NCBI RefSeq assembly: GCF_014897705.1
Contig: NZ_JABUXV010000002.1
Location: 1-64,000, forward strand
Direction: 5' to 3'
Source: Brachybacterium sp. FME24
Lineage (GTDB): Bacteria; Actinomycetota; Actinomycetes; Actinomycetales; Dermabacteraceae
DNA length: 64,000 nt
Under the pieces are notes generated by a model. It was not told the origin of the DNA. It was given only the letters and a program-made list of their open reading frames with translations, and ran no database searches. This document shows positions 59,269-64,000 of this stretch, in pieces (positions within the stretch are counted from its first letter, which is position 1; each line of letters starts with the position of its first letter). The position numbers and the translations under genes are program-made.

Positions 59269-59657
59269 GACGATTTCTCCTGTGAATCGGTGGTGCCTGG
59301 CGTGGTCAGAAGTGCCTCGAGGCGGGACATGCGGGCCTCGGCGGCGATCCGGTGTCGGTCGATCCAGGTGGTCAGCCCCCCGAGCGCCTCGACCTCGAGA
59401 TGCACGGGGCGACGTTGGGCGTCGCGTCGGCGGGTGACGAGGCCGGCGGCCTCGAGGACTGCGAGATGCTTGCTCACGGCCTGCAGGGACATCTCGTAGG
59501 GGGCGGCGAGCTCGCCGACCGTGGCATCACCGAGGGTGAGGCGGGAGACGAGGTCGCGCCGGGTGGGGTCGGCGAGGGCCGCGAAGGCCCTCGACAGGGT
59601 GTCGCCCTCCATCGTCGTGTCCTGCAGTGCTGTGTCGGCGTTGTCGTCGTCGTCCAT
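59265..59657 (-). CDS. ArsR-family repressor of the SRPBCC operon
   Basis: This 130-residue winged-helix regulator has FAALADPTRRDLVSRLTLGDATVGELA and recognition helix MSLQAVSKHLAVLEAAGLVTRRR. It has no metal-binding cysteines. An acidic N-terminal extension (MDDDDNADTALQD) precedes the fold. It belongs to the subgroup that controls downstream SRPBCC genes. Two TCAAC-type operators lie upstream. Confidence 0.93.
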   Translation of the reverse strand: MDDDDNADTALQDTTMEGDTLSRAFAALADPTRRDLVSRLTLGDATVGELAAPYEMSLQAVSKHLAVLEAAGLVTRRRDAQRRPVHLEVEALGGLTTWIDRHRIAAEARMSRLEALLTTPGTTDSQEKSS

Positions 59658-59668
59658 TCACTCCCTTC

Positions 59669-59733
59669 TCAACTGATTGGTTGATAAAGGGGACGCTACT
59701 CCCGGCCCGACGCGTCGTCAACCCCTTGGTTGA
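59669..59733. promoter_or_regulatory. Two ArsR operators before the SRPBCC operon
   Basis: TCAACT, four bases, GGTTGA at 59669-59684 and TCAACC, four bases, GGTTGA at 59718-59733; both are followed by TAA. They share arms and spacing, 49 bp apart, and flank the expected promoter of the arsR gene. Confidence 0.75.
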
Positions 59734-60051
59734 TAACGGTGTCGGCTCCGCTCGGGCCGCGGTCCGTCCGCGGCACACCACACCCGGCCGGCCTGACCCC
59801 GTCCACCTCGCCCGGCTCGCCGGGCCTCGCCCGCCCGGCTCGCCTGGCTCCGTGCGTCCGCCTGCCCCGCCGCCCCCAGCCACCCTCGCCAAGTTCGGTC
59901 CAACCAGAAGTTCCTCGACGAGAACTTCCAAATTTTGGAAGTTTTCGTCGAGGAACTCCGTCGGATGCCCGCGGCGGCAGCTTCAGGCGATGCGCGGCCA
60001 GCACGTCTCCACCTGAGCCACCCCGGCCGCCCGTCAGCGAGGCCTACGGCG
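59734..60051. other. Gene-free stretch with a nested palindrome
   Basis: No gene is supported in these 318 bp. The first part (to about 59890) is extremely C-rich on the plus strand. At 59909-59932 and 59934-59957 lie 24 bp arms that pair with a single mismatch around one T. The left arm region also contains its own dyad, GAAGTTC (59907-59913) with GAACTTC (59922-59928). It lies downstream of the GH51 gene, so it could be a terminator, but no U-run follows on that strand. Confidence 0.7.
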
Positions 60052-61695
60052 TCAGTCGCCCAGCTGCAGCTCGACGGTGACGACGCTGTGCGGCGGCAGG
60101 TCGATCTCGAGGCCCCGTTCATGGTCACGCACCGACTCCAGGGCGCGCGGCGCGACCGCGTCGGGCTGCTCGGGCGTGTTGTGCGCGGCCGAGGTCTCGC
60201 CGGTCAGCACTCGGGCGCTGTGCCCGGTGACGGAGCGCCCGCGCAGGTCCAGTACGAGCGTGCGGGCCTGCTCGACGTCGAGGTTCGACAGGGAGACCAG
60301 CGCTGTCCCGCCCGTCGTGGAGGCCGAGGCGGAGATCATCGGCAGCGCGCGGCCGTCGACCTCAGCGGGCTCCTCGGGCAGCAGCACGTGCGCGTCCAGC
60401 GCTGAGGCATCCTGGTGCCCGGCGTTCATCGCGAACACGTGGTAGGTCGGGGTCAGCACCAGGGCGCCGGAGTCGGGATCGGTGAGGATCATCGCCTGCA
60501 GGACGTTGACGGTCTGGGCGATGTTCGCCATGACCAGGCGGTCCGCATGGCGGTGGAAGCCGTCGAAGTGGATCGAGGCCACCAGGGCGTCACGCACCGT
60601 GTTCTGCTGGTACAGGAAGCCGGGGTTGGTGCCGGGCTCGACGTTCCACCAGGTGCCCCACTCGTCCAGGACCAGGCCCACCTTCTTGAACGGGTCATAG
60701 CGGTCCATGACGGTGGAGTGGCGTGCCACCAGCTCCTCGGTGCGGGCGGCCCGGGAGAGCGTCAGGTACCACTCCTGCGGGGTGAAGTCGGTGGCGCTGC
60801 CCTTGTCGCCCCAGGGCCCGGACATCGTGTAATGGTGCAGGGAGATCGCCTGGAACGGCGAGGGCTTGGACTCGCGTCCCTTGAGGGTGCCGATCGCCTT
60901 CATCAGCGCCTCGGTCCACGCGTAGTCGTCGTCGCTGGCGCCGGCCGCGATGCGAGTGACCTGGTTCCCCGGGTCCCCGCCCTGGTCACGCACATAGGTG
61001 GAGTACTGACGGGCCAGCGCCGCGTAGTCCTCGGCCCGCATGTTGCCGCCGCAGCCCCAGGCCTCGTTGCCGATGCCGAAGAACGGCACCTTCCACGGCT
61101 CGTCACGGCCGTTCTGTCGGCGCAGGGACGCCATCGGTGAGTCGTCGGCGCGGGTGAGGTACTCGATCCACTGGCTCATCTCGGCGACCGTGCCGGAGCC
61201 GACGTTGCCGTTGACGTAGGCCTCGGTGCCGAGCAGTTCGACGAGGTCCATGAACTCGTGGGTGCCGAAGGAGTTGTCCTCGACGATGTCACCCCAGTGG
61301 GAGTTGACCATCCGGGGGCGCTGCTCGCGCGGCCCGATGCCGTCCTTCCAGTGGTAGTCGTCGGCGAAGCAGCCGCCGGGCCAGCGCAGGTTCGGGATGT
61401 GCAGGGCGCGCAGCGCCTCGACCACATCGTTGCGGATCCCGCGGGTGTTGGGGATCTCGGAGTCCTCGCCGACGAAGAATCCCTCGTAGATGCAGCGGCC
61501 GAGATGCTCGGCGAAGTGGCCGTAGAGGTGGCGGTTGATGGTGGTGCCGGGCAGGTCGAGGTCGATGACCACACGGGCCGGGCCGTCGGTCGGCGCACTG
61601 GACGGTCCGGTGGAGCCGGTGGCGCGGTGGCCCGTGGTGGTCGCGCTGAGCGCTGAGACCAGTCCGGTGGCGAGAGTGCGGGCAGGAACAGTCAT
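60052..61695 (-). CDS. Alpha-L-arabinofuranosidase, GH51 (first copy)
   Basis: This 547-residue family-51 enzyme has [32 protein letters not shown], acid/base Glu211 in [11 protein letters not shown] and nucleophile Glu345 in [11 protein letters not shown]-terminal beta-sandwich starts at about 430. It releases arabinofuranose from arabinan or arabinoxylan oligomers. The first 40 residues are a Thr/Ser/Ala-rich leader atypical of the family and not a clear signal peptide; a later start is possible but no better ribosome-binding site is visible. It is the second gene of the GH51 pair. Confidence 0.95.
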   Translation of the reverse strand: MTVPARTLATGLVSALSATTTGHRATGSTGPSSAPTDGPARVVIDLDLPGTTINRHLYGHFAEHLGRCIYEGFFVGEDSEIPNTRGIRNDVVEALRALHIPNLRWPGGCFADDYHWKDGIGPREQRPRMVNSHWGDIVEDNSFGTHEFMDLVELLGTEAYVNGNVGSGTVAEMSQWIEYLTRADDSPMASLRRQNGRDEPWKVPFFGIGNEAWGCGGNMRAEDYAALARQYSTYVRDQGGDPGNQVTRIAAGASDDDYAWTEALMKAIGTLKGRESKPSPFQAISLHHYTMSGPWGDKGSATDFTPQEWYLTLSRAARTEELVARHSTVMDRYDPFKKVGLVLDEWGTWWNVEPGTNPGFLYQQNTVRDALVASIHFDGFHRHADRLVMANIAQTVNVLQAMILTDPDSGALVLTPTYHVFAMNAGHQDASALDAHVLLPEEPAEVDGRALPMISASASTTGGTALVSLSNLDVEQARTLVLDLRGRSVTGHSARVLTGETSAAHNTPEQPDAVAPRALESVRDHERGLEIDLPPHSVVTVELQLGD

Positions 61696-61780
61696 GAGGT
61701 CTCCTCGGGTGCGGTCACAGGCGGAGGTGCCCGCCTGCAGCGGACAGGCTCGAGCGGGGCAGTACGAGCGGAGCGGGACT

Positions 61781-61808
61781 GGGCCCGGGCGGCGGCGCGC
61801 CCGGGCCC
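61781..61808. repeat. GC hairpin between the two GH51 genes
   Basis: GGGCCCGGGC (61781-61790) pairs with GCCCGGGCCC (61799-61808). It lies 7 bp past the stop of the upstream GH51 gene (minus strand) and has no U-run. It may protect or partly terminate that message. Confidence 0.55.
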
Positions 61809-61814
61809 TCCCGA

Positions 61815-63341
61815 TCAGGCGGTGGTGCGGGTCAGGCGGATGATCGACCAGGAGATCGCGGGCAGCTCACCGCTGAGGCGGCCGTCCGTCATCGCGACGC
61901 TCGCGTTCTCCTGCGGGGCGACGGTATCCGGGGCGTCGGCCGTGTTCGCGGCATAGGGGTCCTCGTGGTGCAGGGTGAGGGCCTCGACGAGCTCGAGGTC
62001 GCCGAACCCGCCCGAACTCAGATCCACGCCGAGGTCGAGCACGCCGGAGGCATCCCGGTTCACGACGAACACGGTGAGGTCGCCGGAGTCCTCATCCCAT
62101 GTGGCGACCGCGTCGGCCGAAGCGCTGGTACCGAAGCGCTGGTTCTCGAAACTCGGGGCCTCGACGTTCACCTGCAGCACCTCGCCCTGGGCATGGCGGG
62201 AGGTGAGCGCGAAGGGGTGGAAGGTGGTCTGCTTCCAGGCGCGACCGCCGGGCTCGGTCATGATCGGGGCGATCACGTTGACCAGCTGGGCGAGCGAGGC
62301 GGAGGCGACGCGATCGCTGTGGCGCAGCAGGGAGATCAGCAGGTTGCCGAACACCACGGCGTCCATCGCGGAGTAGATGTCCTCCAGCAGCACGGGCGCG
62401 ACCGGCCAGTCGTCACCGCTGGGCGGGCGGGACTCGGCGCGGTGCTGGTACCAGATGTTCCACTCGTCGAAGCTGACCATGATCCGCTTGTCGCTCTTCA
62501 GCTTGGCTCCCACATGGTCCGCGGTGGCGACGACGGAGTCGATGAAGTAGTCCATGTCGTCGGCCGAGGCGAGGAAGGAGGCCTGGTCGCCATCCTTCTC
62601 CGAGTAGTAGGCGTGGGCGGAGACCATGTCCACGAACTCGTAGGCCTCGGTCAGGACCGTGTTCTCCCAGGCCCCGAAGGTGGGCATCGAGGAGTTGGAG
62701 GAGCCGCACACGATGAGCTCGAGATTCGGATCCTCCATGCGCATGGCGCGGGCGGATTCGGTGGCCACGCGCGCATACTCCTCGGCGTTCTTGTGGCCGA
62801 TCTGCCAAGGGCCGTCCATCTCGTTGCCCAGGCACCACATCGAGATCTTGTACGGATCGGCGTGACCATTGGCGACGCGCTGGTCCGACAGGGCGGTGCC
62901 GGCGGGGGCGTTGGCGTACTCGAGCACGTCGAGCGCCTCCTGCACCCCGCGGGTGCCGAGGTTCACGGCGTACATCGGCTCGACGTCGGCCTTCTTGGCC
63001 CAGGCCATGAACTCGTCCAGGCCCACGGTGTTGGGGTCGCTGGAGTGCCAGGCCAGGTCGTGGCGCACGGGGCGCTGCTCGAGCGGTCCCACGCCGTCCT
63101 CCCAGCGGTATCCGGAGACGAAGTTGCCGCCCGGGTAGCGCACCGAGCTCACACCGAGCTCACGGGTGAGCTCGAGGACGTCGGTCCGGAAGCCCTGGTC
63201 GTCGGCCGAGGGGTGATCCGGCTCGTGGATGCCGGTGTAGACGCAGCGGCCGAGGTGCTCGACGAAGGCGCCGAAGGTGCGGCGTCGCACCGGAGCGACC
63301 CGGAAGGCGGAGTTCAGAGTGAGGGTGACCTGGGAAGACAT
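61815..63341 (-). CDS. Alpha-L-arabinofuranosidase, GH51 (second copy)
   Basis: This 508-residue enzyme has [35 protein letters not shown], acid/base Glu174 in [11 protein letters not shown] and nucleophile Glu293 in FDEWNIWYQ, followed by the C-terminal beta-sandwich. It is clearly diverged from the neighbouring GH51 copy and matches the intracellular AbfA type. ATG 63341 is favoured, with 63353 as the alternative. It is the first gene of the pair and is divergent from a LacI gene with a dyad between. Confidence 0.95.
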   Translation of the reverse strand: MSSQVTLTLNSAFRVAPVRRRTFGAFVEHLGRCVYTGIHEPDHPSADDQGFRTDVLELTRELGVSSVRYPGGNFVSGYRWEDGVGPLEQRPVRHDLAWHSSDPNTVGLDEFMAWAKKADVEPMYAVNLGTRGVQEALDVLEYANAPAGTALSDQRVANGHADPYKISMWCLGNEMDGPWQIGHKNAEEYARVATESARAMRMEDPNLELIVCGSSNSSMPTFGAWENTVLTEAYEFVDMVSAHAYYSEKDGDQASFLASADDMDYFIDSVVATADHVGAKLKSDKRIMVSFDEWNIWYQHRAESRPPSGDDWPVAPVLLEDIYSAMDAVVFGNLLISLLRHSDRVASASLAQLVNVIAPIMTEPGGRAWKQTTFHPFALTSRHAQGEVLQVNVEAPSFENQRFGTSASADAVATWDEDSGDLTVFVVNRDASGVLDLGVDLSSGGFGDLELVEALTLHHEDPYAANTADAPDTVAPQENASVAMTDGRLSGELPAISWSIIRLTRTTA

Positions 63342-63397
63342 CGGTGTCGGCATCCTTGTCGGGGAGGGTGTCCGGCCCGCGCGGGCAGTGCGCAAGC

Positions 63398-63420
63398 CTG
63401 TTCTACAACGTTGCAAACAG
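63398..63420. promoter_or_regulatory. LacI-type operator before the GH51 genes
   Basis: A core palindrome CAACGTTG (63406-63413) is flanked by CTGTT on the left and AACAG on the right, offset by one base. It lies 57 bp upstream of the GH51 start and 159 bp before the divergent LacI gene, whose product is the likely binder. Confidence 0.6.
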
Positions 63421-63578
63421 CTTTCCACAGCAGTGTCGCGGCGTCAATGACTGCTCGTGATCCGGTACCGCGTCGCCACTGGGCTTCCCCGGCCGGAACT
63501 CACCTGCCGCGGGTCTCGGGTCACGATCCCCCTCACCCTGCACCGCCGGCGCGGCCGTTCAGTGCGAGAATCGTCCTC

Positions 63579-64000
63579 ATGTCCCAGCACCCCTCGACCG
63601 GCCGCCGGCGCCCGCCGTCGCTGCGCGATGTCGCCGAGATCGCCGGAGTCTCGATCAAGACCGTCTCGAACGTGGTCAACGACTATCCGTACGTCCGGGA
63701 CACGACCCGCGAGAAGGTGCGCGAGGCGATCCTGCAGGTGGGATACCGCCCGCAGGTTGCGGCGCAGCAGCTGCGCACGGGCGCGAGCAAGATGGTCACC
63801 CTCGCTGTGCCGTCACTGACCTTCTCCTACTTCTCGGATCTCGCGCAGGAGTTCATCGACGAGGCCCAGCTGCGCGGCCAGACCGTCGTCCTGCATTCCA
63901 TCTCCGGCGGCCGCGAGGCCGAGCGCACCGTGCTCGAGGGGTTCAACCGCGTTCTGGGCGACGGCGTCATCTTCAATCCCCTGCAGCTCGAGGAGAAGCT
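63579..64000 (+). CDS. LacI-family regulator, truncated by the window end
   Basis: The first 140 residues of a LacI protein are present: helix-turn-helix SLRDVAEIAGVSIKTVSNVVND (about 14-35), hinge region YRPQVAAQQLRTG, then the start of the sensor domain (MVTLAVPSLTFSYFSDLAQEF). The gene runs off the right edge without a stop. It is divergent from the GH51 pair and probably represses it, with an arabinose-related inducer. Confidence 0.93.
   Translation, partial: MSQHPSTGRRRPPSLRDVAEIAGVSIKTVSNVVNDYPYVRDTTREKVREAILQVGYRPQVAAQQLRTGASKMVTLAVPSLTFSYFSDLAQEFIDEAQLRGQTVVLHSISGGREAERTVLEGFNRVLGDGVIFNPLQLEEK

Noticed and set aside
61781-61808. Rho-independent terminator between the GH51 genes
   Set aside because: The stem is strong but no U-run follows on the transcribed strand; kept only as a hairpin.
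1-64000. CRISPR arrays, tRNA, rRNA, intact insertion sequences or prophage genes
   Set aside because: None seen: no regularly spaced repeats, no cloverleaf or rRNA-like sequence noticed, no transposase or phage structural motifs. A dedicated RNA search was not possible.

Overview
The window is very GC-rich, densely coded and full of 1-4 bp start/stop overlaps. It carries hallmark genes of high-GC Gram-positive bacteria: a DUF222/HNH protein, RNase J, CueP and YdhK copper lipoproteins, and LplB/LplC-type sugar permeases with a YesL protein. The best guess is an actinomycete of the Micrococcales, perhaps a Brachybacterium-like genus; this is inference from gene content, since no rRNA or tRNA gene is present. 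I see no CRISPR array and no intact insertion sequence.

Bases 1-13300 hold small regulator-target pairs. In order they are an ArsR regulator beside a resolvase-site-like inverted repeat, an SDR enzyme with a divergent TetR and its operator, a MerR plus GyrI-like ligand-binding pair, and a nitroreductase and an F420-type NADP reductase that share one MerR-type promoter motif. They are followed by a duplicated dehydratase/glyoxalase-like protein and an FtsX-type ABC exporter with a divergent NarL-type two-component system. Bases 13381-18447 hold a candidate organoarsenical module (an ArsR-ArsN fusion divergent from a flavoprotein with a cysteine tail), an NAD-dependent epimerase, and a flavin dehydrogenase coupled to a decayed metallo-hydrolase.

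Bases 18629-27187 form a copper and thiol-redox island. YdhK, CueP and a CopB-like ATPase lie between two matching CsoR-like operators. Next come two convergent operons, one with a CPVCNK membrane protein, BlaI repressor and M56 protease, the other with a DsbA-like protein, CcdA and a beta-propeller lipoprotein. Each of these two operons starts behind the same BlaI-like box, so they probably form one regulon.

Bases 27224-43034 are mixed: GlxA/isochorismatase, a large lipoprotein, a cupin, an OmpR-type two-component system beside an extracellular intradiol-dioxygenase-like protein, release factor 3, PhyH/AraC, a P-loop kinase-like protein, the HNH protein and RNase J.

Bases 43279-55891 are a pectin/rhamnogalacturonan use locus. 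The minus-strand operon encodes LplB permease, YesL, a binding lipoprotein, a GH28 polygalacturonase, a small membrane protein, LplC permease and an esterase. The divergent plus-strand operon encodes a GH43 enzyme, a LacI regulator fused to a PmoA (DUF6807) domain, and a rhamnogalacturonan acetylesterase-like protein. AACCGGTT-type operators lie between them. A sugar isomerase-like gene follows. The window closes with a MarR/MFS pair, an ArsR-SRPBCC-TIGR03086 operon, two GH51 arabinofuranosidases and the start of another LacI regulator, which complete arabinan side-chain use.
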